Below, one piece after another: positions 20,222 through 31,200 of a DNA stretch of 64,000 nucleotides. Origin of the DNA: Aegilops tauschii subsp. strangulata (lineage: Eukaryota > Streptophyta > Magnoliopsida > Poales > Poaceae); NCBI RefSeq assembly GCF_002575655.3, contig NC_053041.3, positions 369,937,054 to 370,001,053 on the forward strand, given 5' to 3'. Made by a program: the position numbers and the translations under genes. The notes under the pieces were generated by a model, which was not told where the DNA came from, made no database searches, and was given only the letters and a program-made list of their open reading frames with translations. The stretch's first letter is position 1; every line of letters begins with the position of its first letter.

Positions 20222-23200
20222 ATGAGTAACTTTTACTTCATTGTGATGTCGTGGAATGTTAGAGGTCTCAATGCTCCGGCTAGATGAACGACGATCAGTG
20301 AAGTAGCTAGCATTCACAACACATCAATTTTTACACTCCGGGAGACAAAGATCGAGCAATGGACCACTAAAATTGCAAAAGTGGTGGGCGGTACAGCTCT
20401 TCAGGGATGTGTTGTGCTACCTGCAATTGGGAGGAGAGGAGGCGTAGCTATCTTCTCAAACAAAGATATAGTTTCGATCTCCTCTCACGCCATCGGCAGA
20501 TTCTCAATCACGGCAAAGGTTACAAAACTGGGAAGAAATGAATAGTTCTGGTTAACAACGGTCAATGGACCAAATGATGACACTCTCAGAGAGGAATTCC
20601 TTCAAGAGCTTGCTGCTTCTGCACCACCTCTTGGCGAGCCATGGCTGGTAACAGGGGATTTCAACATGATCTATGAAGCCCGGGACAAGAGCAATTTAAA
20701 TCTGAGGAGAAGAATTATGGGCAGGTTTAGAAAAGCAATAGACTATGCAGGACTCAAGGAGATTAAGTGCCAAAACAGAAGGTTCACATGGAATAATGAA
20801 AGAGAGAACCCAGTGTTCAGCAGCATAGATAAATTTTTCTGCAATGTTGAGTGGGAAATATTGCACGACGGTTTCATATTGAATGCGGCAGCTACATCTC
20901 TCTCAGATCACCACCCTCTGCTACTCTCCCACTCTACAACCCCACCGAGACCAGCTAGATTCAGATTTGAAAATTTCTGGCCGCAATTTCAGCACTACAA
21001 AGAGACAGTGCAACATGCCTGGAACAGGCCGGTTAATCACGACAACCCGTTCATTAGGCTCAAGATCAAGATGCAGAGAACAATAAAGGATTTAAAGATA
21101 TGGAGCAGATCATTGTTCAGTAAAATAAAGCTGCAATTCCACATTGCAAACGAGGTGATACTGAGGCTAGATATTGCTCAGGAAAAAAGACAGCTAACAC
21201 CGGCTGAATTCTCTCTCAGAAAACTGCTGAAAAGCAGAGTGTTAGGTCTGGCTGCGATTGAAAGAGCGAGAAAGAGGCAAGCATCAAGAATAACTTGGCT
21301 GAAGGCAGGAGACATGAGCACCAAGTCTTTCATGCAAAATACAACGCCAGAAAAAGGAGAAACCACATCCACACAATAACAACACCGGAGGGACGGTCCT
21401 GACAGAACATGCAGCAAAAACTGAAGAAATACACAGGCATTTTGCTGCACAACTAGGCTCGAGAGAACAATGACAACACACGATAAACTGGGCAGAGCTA
21501 CAGATGCCAAGCATCGAGGGAGGGGGTCTGGACACCCCATTCACTGAAGAAGAAGTCTGGAAAGCAATCGTTGCATCCCCGGTGGAAAAAGCCCCGGGCC
21601 CTGACGGCTTCACAGGAAAATTCTTCAGAGCTAGTTGGGATACTATCAAGGACGACGTAATGGTAGTTTTCAACAGATTCTATCACCTAACGAGCAAAAT
21701 TTTTTAGGAGATCAACAAAGCATACATTACACTTATACCCAAGAGAGAAGAGGCATCAGAAGTCAGGCATTTAAGACCCATAAGTCTAATTAACTCAGCT
21801 ACAAAATTAGTTGCAAAGGTCATGTCCATGAGATTGGCTAAAGTCATCCCAGAAATTATCTCACCAGCACAATCGGCCTTCCAGAGGGGTAAATGCATCC
21901 ACGACAGATACTTATATGTTTAGGGCAGTGTAAAATCAATGCACAGAAAAAAGAAACCAGCCCTGCTCTTCAAACTGGACATCCAAAAGGCGTTCGACTC
22001 TATCTCCTGGGACTACCTGCTGGAGGTGCTGCAAAGGCTGGGTTTTAGTGCTCGCTGGAGAGATTGGCTGGCAATGCTGCTGTCCACGGCGACATCCTCC
22101 TGCCTGCTAAACGGAGATGCCGGACCGCTAATCAATCACAGAAAAGGATTAAGGCAGGGTGACCCCCTATCACATCTGCTATTCATCATTGCAATTGACA
22201 TACTGCATCGACTACTCTCCGCTGCGACGAAAAAAAGCATTCTAGCCCCTCTACCTGGAAGGGGAACGAGTATGAGGGTTAGGCTCTACGCAGATGATGC
22301 GGTGATCTTCGCCATCCCGATCAAAGAGGAGGTGCAAGCCCTGCTTCCGATTCTACAATTATTCGGCGACGCAACGGGACTTAGATTAAACCAAGAAAAA
22401 TCTTCAGTAGCCGCAATTAGGTGCGAAGGCATAAACCTCTCGGAGGTACTACGGAATTTTGGGGAAAATTTGTAGGTTTCCCAATGACCTACCTGGGCCT
22501 CCCAATCTCCACGCATAGGATTAGAGTAGTACATCTTCAATTCATCTTGGATAGAATTAGGGCACGACTCGCGGGCTGGAAAGGCAAGCTCATGACCATA
22601 GCCGGCAGACGAGTGGTGATTCGTAGTGTGCTCTCTGCAATGCCAATTTTTGCTTTAATGGCGCTCCGACCACCAAAGAAATTGATGAAGGAAATTGACA
22701 AGACTAGAAGAAGATTCCTCTGGGCTCCAGAAAAAGAAACATCGGTTGTAGAATGCAAGGTGAGCTGGAAGGAAGTTTGTACACCAACTGAAAAAGGAGG
22801 AATGGGAATACAAGATCTGCAAATCATGGGCAGAGCGCTCCGCTTATGCTGGCTATGGTTAGCTTGGACGCAGCCGGGTAGCCCATGGATTGATTTCCCA
22901 ACGCCATGCGACCAAGGCGACAAAGCTCTATTTGCCACGACCACTAAGGTGACCATTGGAGATGGAAGAAGGGCTAAGTTCTGGACTTGCTGCTGGCTGG
23001 GTGAAGAACCGTTGTGCACTTCTTTCCCCAGACTGTACAAGCAATCCAAGAGGAAAACACGAATAGTTGCCGAGGCCCTGCACGACCAACAATGGATAAA
23101 AGACCTTCAACACAGGGATTGGGAATCCACGGTCATAGATTTCATCCGGATGGCGCAAAAAATCAGAGCACATGGAGGAATACAACAAGGTCAAACTGTG

Positions 23201-23794
23201 GATACAATAGTTTGGACTGAAAATAACAAAGGAATCTACACGACAAAATCAGCATACAAGATGCAATTCAACAGCTTGCCGAGCTCAGATATGCAGAACA
23301 CAGTTTGGAAGGTTTGGGCCCCAGGAAAAATCAAAATTTCTGCATGGCTGCTCCACCTGGATAGATAATGGTGCAATTATCGCCTACAAAGAAGACAGTG
23401 GCCAAACACCTATTTCTGCTAATTCTGTTTAAGAAACTTAGAATCTTCGGTACACCTGTTTTGGTACTACCCGGTCTCGCGCACAGTTTGGGTAGGAGCG
23501 TCTGAATGGAGATGCTGCAACTCTCTCCGCCCGACAGCAGAGGAACAAGTAAGCTCAAGAACGTCCATCAACAACATAATCTCCAGAGCTGAAAAAGATG
23601 ACAAAAGGGGTATCAAAACCATGATAATGGCAGCCACCTGGGAGCTGCTGAATGAGAGAAACAATTGCATATTCAGGAAGAAGACAGCCTGCCGAAACGA
23701 CATCTTAGTGGCAGTACGATGAACATTGGAGCAGTGGCGATTAGCGGGAGCAAAAAGCATAGAGACCCCTTTCGGGGATATAGTCGGGAGGTAG
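20222..23794 (+). pseudogene. LINE ORF2: AP endonuclease, reverse transcriptase, zf-RVT-like end
   Basis: ATG at 20222 opens MSNFYFIVMSWNVRGLNAPA, the usual endonuclease start; a TGA follows at 20285. The endonuclease continues with ETKIEQW, a VTGDFNMI motif near 20653 and LSDHHPLL near 20900. After a frameshift near 21350, reverse transcriptase shows KAPGPDGFTGKFFR, LDIQKAFDSISWDYL, GLRQGDPLS and the catalytic YADD at 22287-22298. A second frameshift near 22450 leads to the FPMTYLGLPIS and GRALRLCWLWLAW blocks. Further stops are at about 20543, 21470, 21705, 21921, 23366, 23420 and 23719. It is non-functional. The protein would have nicked target DNA and primed cDNA synthesis. Confidence 0.85.
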
Positions 23795-23948
23795 AGGAAT
23801 AGCTTTTTGGCTGAAATGGGGATTTTCGCTAGCCCCTATCTTCTTGTATTTCCGAAAAAACTTATACTGATCACTTGATCAGGCTTTGTACTCCTCTTGC
23901 TTCTTCTAAATCTAATGAAGCCAGCAAATGTTGGATCTTTAAAAAAAA

Positions 23949-24637
23949 GAGGGTACCGAGGAGATCGAAGACGGCGACCACACTGCACTAGAGGATGCAG
24001 GATTTGGAAGCAGGATGATGTGACGGCGGCTGACTGAGTCCTCCCCCCTGTCTCCCGCACAAAATTATCAATCCCTCAACCCACGAGATCCTTCCCCTCT
24101 CGCCCATGTTTTTCCAGCTCTCTCATCAAACCCGTTGTCTCTTCTCCTTCCACGTGTACAAAATCCGAATGCACGCGCATCTCATGTATATTACATGTAT
24201 CCATCTTTCTCACAGACCTAACTTCTTCCTCTCTCTCTCTCGTTAGGTTTGTCTCCTACTCCCTCGCCCACATACATACAATCTTTCCCACCCCATCTGC
24301 TCCATCTTCGCAAGCTCTCTCTACACGTTTCATTCACACATTGGGATGTGTTCAAAATGTTGCTTTTTATAATGGATGATGTAGAGTTATGGTTGGTTTT
24401 GTTGCATCCTACAAAGTAATAACTATGAAATGCATTTAGATTTTCATTTGATTGGGATTATGTGAGATTGAGCATATTGTGAAGTACTATAGACCTCGTA
24501 TACATCTTGGAATTCAACAATGATTCTAACTATTGAATTGTATAAACCATTACATTCGAAGTCAGTAGCCTAATATATTTATTTGACAATTTAAAAAAAT
24601 GATTAATTCCAATACAAACTAAGAAAACAAATGTGTA
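23949..24637. other. Intergenic, C/T-rich then AT-rich
   Basis: Region 24050-24330 is pyrimidine-rich (CTCTCTCTCTCG) and appears to be the continuation of the tract left of the LINE. The remainder is AT-rich with no gene. Confidence 0.45.
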
Positions 24638-24893
24638 CTCCCTCGGTTTTTATTTAAGTCCGTGTATTAGCATTGGTCAAAGTCAAGTTTTGTAAACTCT
24701 CACAAAGTTTATAACAAAAAATATTAACATATATAATAACAAATAAATACCATTAGATTCATTATTGAATGTACTTTCACATCATACATATTTGTTATGG
24801 TAAAAGTTTATATTTTTCTATAAACATGGTCAAACTTTAGGAAGTTTGACTTCGGCCAAACCTAATATGCAGAGTTAATAAAAACGGAGGGAG
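24638..24893. mobile_element. Stowaway MITE
   Basis: Ends CTCCCTCGGTTTTTATTTAA and inverted CTCCCTCCGTTTTTATTAAC pair over most of 20 bp. TA flanks at 24636-24637 and 24894-24895. The interior shares TTGACC/TTTGACTT words with the MITE at 8674. Confidence 0.9.
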
Positions 24894-25714
24894 TAATAGT
24901 AGTTACTAGTACTACTAACTACAAGTACTATTCACTAGTTGCTTAACCCAATCACCCAACACGCCAAACGGGGAGTTCAGTGTCACAAAATTTTGAGGTT
25001 GGCGGGAAAATCTCCCGCGACCCTGATTCAAGCAGTGCGAAGTTACCATCATACCCTTCGGAACAGGCTTACGGATGATGGTTGGTAGGGGGTTGTTTTG
25101 GTAACTTCTGGTTCACCCTACCCAGCCAACCCCACCCCGGCTCCCAGAGTAGTACACTTGAATACTCCCCATTTTCTATCCCCACCACAAAATAGACTTC
25201 TCCACGGCACTGCAGCCTTCGTGCTCCTCCCCTTCTACATCAGCACACTCGTCCGCTGCAGCGCATCTGCCTCATCGACGACATCGTACGCCGCACTGGA
25301 GCCGGTCCACCATCGTCGTCGTACACGGAGCCTCTTCCCTGGCACCGTCTTCCACGGTCTCGGATCTGCTTCCCAGAAGCCGACGCCAAGTGCAGAAGCA
25401 CCACCGTCGTCGACAATGAACTGACTCCCGTTGCCGACCATGATGCACACAGGCCGCCGGGACCATCGTACTCCTCCTCGATTGGTAATGTGTGTATTGA
25501 ATCTCTTAGTAGTAAATCTGCAGTTCCAATTTTGTTCATACCTACCCTTCAAATTTCCTAGTTGCTATTGTTCCCGTAAAAGTAATTGGTTATAGCTTGC
25601 ATTGTCCAACAGAATATCACCCTGTAATTGTGAGTCGCTCCTGTATTGCGCTGTGCTTGGCTAGGTTCTTCATCTGCAACCAGTAGTGTGGCAAATGATG
25701 GAAAGTTTTTTTAG
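24894..25714. other. Possible 5' gene region, unassigned
   Basis: A C-rich stretch (25095-25470) with overlapping ORFs on both strands, followed by GATTGGTAATGTG that could be a splice donor near 25483, resembles the 5' UTR and first exon of a grass gene. No protein domain is recognisable and no frame stands out, so no CDS is called. Near 25030-25110 an inverted pair GAAGTTACC/GGTAACTTC brackets about 60 bp. Confidence 0.3.
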
Positions 25715-25956
25715 AACTACCAAGATGCCCATGCGTTGCATGGAACATCAAGATGCATTTGTATGAGTGTTGTATCTTGTGGGAGAAAAAGGATGAACGA
25801 GGGAAGTCCTTATTTGCAGATGTGGAGAGGGGTGTGGGTATTTGTTTGAAAAATTGCCATAGTTTCCTGCCTATCCGTCAGATATAAATCGGACGGCCTA
25901 TATTGCAGGATGGCAGGCACACCATCATCACCAACTTTGTTTTTTATAAGAGTAGT

Positions 25957-25958
<2 letters not shown>
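25715..25958 (-). repeat. Fragment of the 62721-type TIR element
   Basis: Starts ACTACCAAGATGCCCATGCG and runs through AAATCGGACGGCCTATATTG to ATAAGAGTAGTAG, matching in inverted order the right half of 62721-63163. It breaks off into the AT microsatellite. Confidence 0.6.

Positions 25959-26002
<44 letters not shown>
25959..26002. repeat. AT dinucleotide microsatellite
   Basis: About 22 uninterrupted AT units, followed to about 26080 by degenerate ATATAAGAG variants. Confidence 0.95.
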
Positions 26003-26006
<4 letters not shown>

Positions 26007-26173
26007 TAAGAGATATATAAGATATAAGAAGTAATGAGAAATATAAATATATAATATAATATATATAAGAGTAGATAAGAGAGTAGAGATAGCAAGGACG
26101 TCAGGAAAGGATCGCGCGCGCGGGAAAAAGCGGTCGGGCGGGCGCTAGTTGTGGCGCGCGGCGTCCGACGCGC

Positions 26174-26183
26174 TTTATAAAAT
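26174..26183 (+). promoter_or_regulatory. TATA box of the AP2/ERF-like gene
   Basis: TTTATAAAAT lies 87 bp before the ATG at 26261, in a GC-rich promoter-like context with a C/T-rich leader. This spacing suits a short 5' UTR. The upstream sequence contains several GCGCGC words. Confidence 0.6.
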
Positions 26184-26260
26184 CCAACGCCCTCCCACCA
26201 CTCTGTGCCTCGCTACCGCTCTCCCACCGCTCTTTCTCGCCTCACCGTTGCCACGCCACC

Positions 26261-26551
26261 ATGCCACCGCGCCGCCGGGAAACTTGGGGCTACTGCGGCA
26301 TCCGCACGCGCCCCTTTGGCGGCTTCTCCGCCGAGATCCGGTTCCGCGAGATGCGCCTCAGCCTCGGCACTTTTGACACCGCCCACGAGGTCGCCCGCGC
26401 GTACGACGCGGCAGCGTGGCACGTCCGGCGGCCTCATAAGGAGATGAACTTCCCCAACGTGCCGATGCGGGAGCGGGCGCAGGAGCTCGCGCCTCCGTCG
26501 CGGCTTATCACCGACGAGGATCGTCGCGAAAACCGGAGGCGGGAGCACCGT
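26261..26551 (+). pseudogene. AP2/ERF-domain protein, 5' part (split by Copia)
   Basis: ATG at 26261 in a good context (CCACCATGCC) encodes a short basic start and a divergent AP2/ERF domain at about residues 10-65. Visible blocks are GYCGIRTRPFGGFSAEIRF, LSLGTFDTAHEVARAYDAAA and MNFPNVP. The family binds GCC-box or DRE-type DNA through a three-stranded sheet. Here YRGVR is YCGIR, RPWG is RPFG and the WLGTF tryptophan is Ser, so DNA binding may be weakened. The reading frame runs into the Copia LTR and stops at 26588-26590 after 13 LTR-derived codons. The break is within CACCGT (TSD 26547-26551), and the frame resumes exactly at 39871. I recall this as an expanded grass group, distinct from classic ERFs. 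Confidence 0.8.
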
Positions 26552-28169
26552 TGGAAGCACAAGTGCTCCCTGGGTCGTTTTGGTAATTAATGTCAACATA
26601 TCTCCTGTTGGACTAATGTTTTTATCTAGTATATCTCAGATAAGTTCTACAGATGGAGTGGCGTGGACAAGAGGATGTGCAACCCCTCCAAGATGCTAAG
26701 GATAAAGGATTGTCTCAAGCTCTAAAGCTCAAGACTCTACATTTCATTTTAGTGATCCAAGACCACATTGAATCCTTAGGAAAGCCAATACTATTAAAAG
26801 GGGATGAGGTGTTGCTTAATGGCTTGCTTGCTCAAAGTGCTTAGTGATATGCTCCAAAGCCCTCAACCACTTTCTCATATCCACATATGTCCCAAACCAA
26901 AAGTCAAACTCGGCCCCACCGATTTGATCTATCCGGCGCCACCGAGTTCATTTGACATAGCCAGTGCCAGAAATCCTAATCAATTCGGTCTCACCGGTGG
27001 GATCCCGGTCTCACCGATGGGATGCCTGTCTCACCGAGATGGGCTTGCAAACTCTCTGGTTCCTGTTGCAATAATTTCGGCCCAACCAAGATTTGTAATC
27101 GGTCTCACCGAGTTTGCTTGACCAACTCTCTGGTTAGCTCATTACCCAAATTGGTCCCACCGAGTTTGTGTGATCGGTCAAACCGAGATGAGGTTCTATC
27201 CTAACCCTAGCACATCGGTCCCACCGAGTTGATCATATCGGTCCCACCGAAAAGCCTAACGTTCACATTTTGAACTGAATCGGTCTGACCGAGTTTTCTG
27301 ATTCGGTCCCACCGAGTTTGGTGAATTGTGTGTAATGGTTAGATTTTGTGTGGAGGCTATATATACCCCTCCACCCACTCTTCATTCGTGGAGAGAGCCA
27401 TCAGATCTTGCGTACACTTCCAACATACATTTTCTGAGTGAGAACCACCTACTCATGTGTTGAGGTCAAGATATTCCATTCCAACCACATAAATCTTGAT
27501 CTAGCCTTCTCCAACTTGCTTTCCACTCAAATCATATTTCCACCAAATCCAAATCCGTGAGAGAGAGTTGAGTGTTGGGGAGACTATCATTTGAAGCATA
27601 AGAGCAAGGAGTTCATCATCAACACACCATCTATTACCTTTTGGAGAGTGCTGTCTCCTAGATTGGTTAGGTGTCACTTGGGAGCCTCCGTCAAGATTGT
27701 GGAGTTGAACCAAGGAGTTTGTATGGGCAAGGAGATCGCCTACTTCGTGAAGAAATACCCTAGTGAGGCAAGTCCTTCGTGGACGATGGCCATGGTGGCA
27801 TAGACAAGGTTGCTTCTTCGTGGACCCTTCATGGGTGGAGCCCTCCGTGGACTCGCGCAACTGTTACCCTTCGTGGGTTGAAGTCTCCATCAACGTGGAT
27901 GTACGATAGCACCAGCTATCGGAACCACGGAAAAATATCCATGTCTCCAATTGAGTTTGCACACTCCAATCCAATCCCTTTACATTCTCGCAAATTGCAT
28001 GCTTTACTTTCCTCTGCTCATATACACTTGTCAGGCTTGCTTGATGTGTATTGTGAATGTTTAAACTTGTGCTAAAACTCCACCTCAACTTGAAGAAAAT
28101 AAAAACTGCAACTTTTCTTTACTAGGAGTCTATTCACCCCCCTCTAGACACCTCTTCTCGATCCTTTCA
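26552..28169 (+). repeat. Copia 5' LTR
   Basis: Begins TGGAAGCACAAGTGCTCCCT (the 3' copy has TGAAAG) and ends CGATCCTTTCA. Compared with the 3' LTR it has one extra unit of the CGGTCTCACCG repeat. A TATATATACCCC motif near 27359 is a likely TATA box for element transcription. Confidence 0.95.
26905..27325. repeat. Array of CGGTCYCACCGA near-palindromic motifs in the LTR
   Basis: About twelve copies of a 13-15 bp motif around TCGGTCYCACCGA, spaced 20-75 bp apart. Starts are near 26909, 26929, 26984, 27004, 27025, 27098, 27149, 27172, 27211, 27236, 27279 and 27302. Each half (CGGT/ACCG) is the inverse of the other. The 3' LTR has the same array at 38618-39015 with about eleven copies. Confidence 0.85.
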
Positions 28170-28171
28170 AT

Positions 28172-28183
28172 TGGTATCAGAGC
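28172..28183 (+). other. Primer-binding site (initiator tRNA-Met)
   Basis: TGGTATCAGAGC begins 3 bp after the 5' LTR end and is the standard plant site complementary to the 3' end of initiator tRNA-Met. Confidence 0.93.
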
Positions 28184-28221
28184 TTTGGTCTCCATTGCTT
28201 TGGTTTAAACACCTTTGGAGG

Positions 28222-31200
28222 ATGATGGATGAGTCTATGTTGGGGAGTCTTAGACGTAGAGTGCCTATTCTTGATGGAGAGTACTTTCATGAGTGGAAAA
28301 ATGAGATGCTTGTGATTTTCAATGAATATCATTTGAGCAAGTATATTACTAGCCCTTGTGCACCTCATGTTGATCCATTGCATCCTACCCCTGATGAGTC
28401 CATTGACATTATCCGCAACCTTAGAACTGTTAATCTTATCACTAGAGGTTTACCTAGAAACTTGATTGGTTGCTTGCCTACTCTTGATTGTGCCTACACT
28501 ATATGGAGATTTCTTGAGGAACGATTTCCAAACTATTCCTTGAAAAACTTAGATGAAATCCTTCATAAGTCTATTGCTTTGACTAAGATGAGTCCTAATG
28601 ATCCCAAGTATGGTGATTGTTTATTTGAGCTTCGTGACCTTATGCGTGCCAAAGGAGATGTTGGAATCATTAGCAATATCATCTCCGAAGTCATTAGAAT
28701 TCATAAAGATGCAGATTGTCATGGCCATAAATCTAATGAATCACTCTCTCTAGGAGTTGATCCATCACAAGACGATGTTGAACACGAATACTATGACGAG
28801 GATGATGATAGTGACTTCGACCTTGATGAGTCTATGAGACACTTCGGTCTTATGGAAAATCTTCACGGCTACAAGGCTGGAGGAAAGGAATGTGTCCTTG
28901 ATAGTGGATGTACCGATCATATGACCGGAGATAAGGATATGTTTCGTGAGCTTGTTGAAAACGATGGCCCTAGAAAGTATGTCACTTTTGGTGATAACTC
29001 AAAGGGTAAGGTGGCTGGCCTTGGTAAGGTGGCCATCTCACATGATAGCTCCATACAAAATGTTATGCTCGTTGAATCTCTTGGCTATAATCTACTTTCC
29101 GTATCCAGACTTGTTGACTTTGGTTTCAATGTCCTATTCACTGAAGTAGATTGCCAAGTGTTTCATAGAGATAATCATAATATGGTCTTTACCTGTATAA
29201 GTAGAGGTGATCTTTACATTGTTGATTTCACTAAAAATGCTCAACCTAGAACTTGTTTTATTGCTAAATCTTCTAAAGGCTGGTTGTGGCATAGAAGGTT
29301 AGGTCATGTGGGCATGCCAAATCTTGATAAGCTTATTAAAGGTGATCATATCCTTGGAGTGAAAGATGTTATATTTGACAAGGATAGATTGTGTAGTGCT
29401 TGTCAAGCAGGAAAACAAGTAGGAGGAAGTCACCCCGTGAAGAACATCATGACCACGAGAAGACCGCTTGAGCTACTTCATATGGATCTCTTCGGTCCCA
29501 ATGCCTATAAGAGTCTCGGTGGAAACTCATTTGGACTAGTCATAGTTGATGATTTTTCAAGATTTACGTGGGTGTTCTTTCTTGATGATAAATCGCAGGT
29601 CCAAAAGATCTTCAAGAACTTCGCTAGGAAGGCCCAAAATCAATTTGAAGTAAAGATCAAGAAGGTTCGCATCGACAACGGAACGGAGTTCAAGAACGCA
29701 AATGTGGATACCTTTCTTGACGAAGAGGGGATTTCACACGAGTTCTCGGCTACGTACACACCTCAACAAAATGGAGTTGTTGAGAGGAAGAACTGGACTC
29801 TTATTGAGATGGCGAGAACGATGCTTGATGAGTACAAGACTCCAAAACACTTTTGGGCGGAAGCGGTTGAGACGGCTTGTCATGCAACAAATCGCTTGTA
29901 TCTTCACAAGCTACTCGGCAAGACGGCATACGAGCTTCTCACCGGTAACAAACCCCAAGTTGGATACTTTCGAGTATTCGGCTCAAAGTGTTACATTCTT
30001 GATAAGCATCATCGTTCTAAATTTGCTCCTAAGTCTCATGAGGGTTTCCTACTTGGTTATGGCTCAAACTCTCACACTTACCGTGTCTACAACAATTTCA
30101 CCTAAAAGGATGAAGAGATGGTAGATGTGAAGTTTGATGAATCTAACGGCTCGCAAGTAGAGCAATTGCCAATCGATGTAGGAGACAAAGACACTTCGGA
30201 AGCAATCCAAGACTTGTCTATTGGCAAGATCCGTCCAACGGAGGTGAAGGAGAGTACCTCGTCTGTCCAAGTGGAAGCTTCTACCTCACGACAAGGTGAA
30301 TCAAGGGTTGACATGGAAGCATCCATGAGTGGGACACACCAAGATGAAGAAAATGAGGAAGTACACCAAGATGAACCTCATCAACCTCCTTCTCCACCAT
30401 GACAAGAGGACGACAACGTCAGCAATGAAGAAGGCCAAGAAGAAGGACAAGATGATGAAGAGGATGCTCCACTCGGCCCCAAGCAAAAGCTCTCACGAGT
30501 TCGAGCAAGAGTCTCAAGAGACCATCCCGTCGAACAAATCTTCAATGATATTCAAACTAGGAGAATCACTCGCTCTAAAACTCGTTTGGCTAATTTTTGT
30601 GAACATTATTCATTCATCTCTAGCAATGAATCTATGAAGGTTGAAGAAGCATTGGAAGATCCGGATTGGATAAATGCCATGCATGAAGAGCTACACAACT
30701 ATGAGAGAAACCAAGTGTGGACATTGGTCGAGAAGCCCGACAACAACCACAACATCATTGGTACCAAATGGGTGTTCCGCAACAAGCAAGACGAAGATGG
30801 ACAAGTCGTTCGCAACAAAGCACGTCTCATCGCCCAAGGCTACACTCAAGTCGAAGGTATGGACTATGGTGAGACATATGCTCCCGTTGCTAGACTTGAG
30901 TCCATCCGCATCTTACTTGCCTATGCTAATCACCATGATATTACCTTGTACCAAATGGATATTAAAAGTGCTTTTCTAAATGGTGAAATAGAGGAGGAAG
31001 TTTATGTTAAACAACATCCCGTCTTTGTCAATCCTAAGAAATCCGACCATGTTTACAAACTTCACAAAGCTCTTTATGGTCTTAAACAAGTTCCTAGAGC
31101 ATGGTATAAATGCTTGACTAAGTTCCTTATTGAAAAAGGCTTTGAGATTGGAAAGATAGATTCTACTCTTTTTACTAAAGGGGTTAATGGTGAATTATTT

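Larger units (their letters stand above)
19500..23948 (+). mobile_element. LINE retrotransposon (L1-like), 5'-truncated and decayed
   Basis: An ORF1 relic, an ORF2 with endonuclease and reverse transcriptase, a 3' UTR and a terminal A8 (23941-23948) occur in L1 order on the plus strand. The 5' boundary is not sharp; I place it near 19500, where CA/CT repeats give way to coding-like sequence. No clear TSD was found: the sequence after the poly(A), GAGGGTACCGAGGAG, has no counterpart I could see upstream. Confidence 0.8.

Noticed and set aside
25030..25110. GAAGTTACC/GGTAACTTC inverted pair as a possible small transposon
   Set aside because: The arms are only 9 bp and no target duplication or second copy is visible.
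28171..28221. Extension of the Copia polyprotein upstream of the ATG at 28222
   Set aside because: The open frame starts at a non-ATG codon overlapping the primer-binding site.
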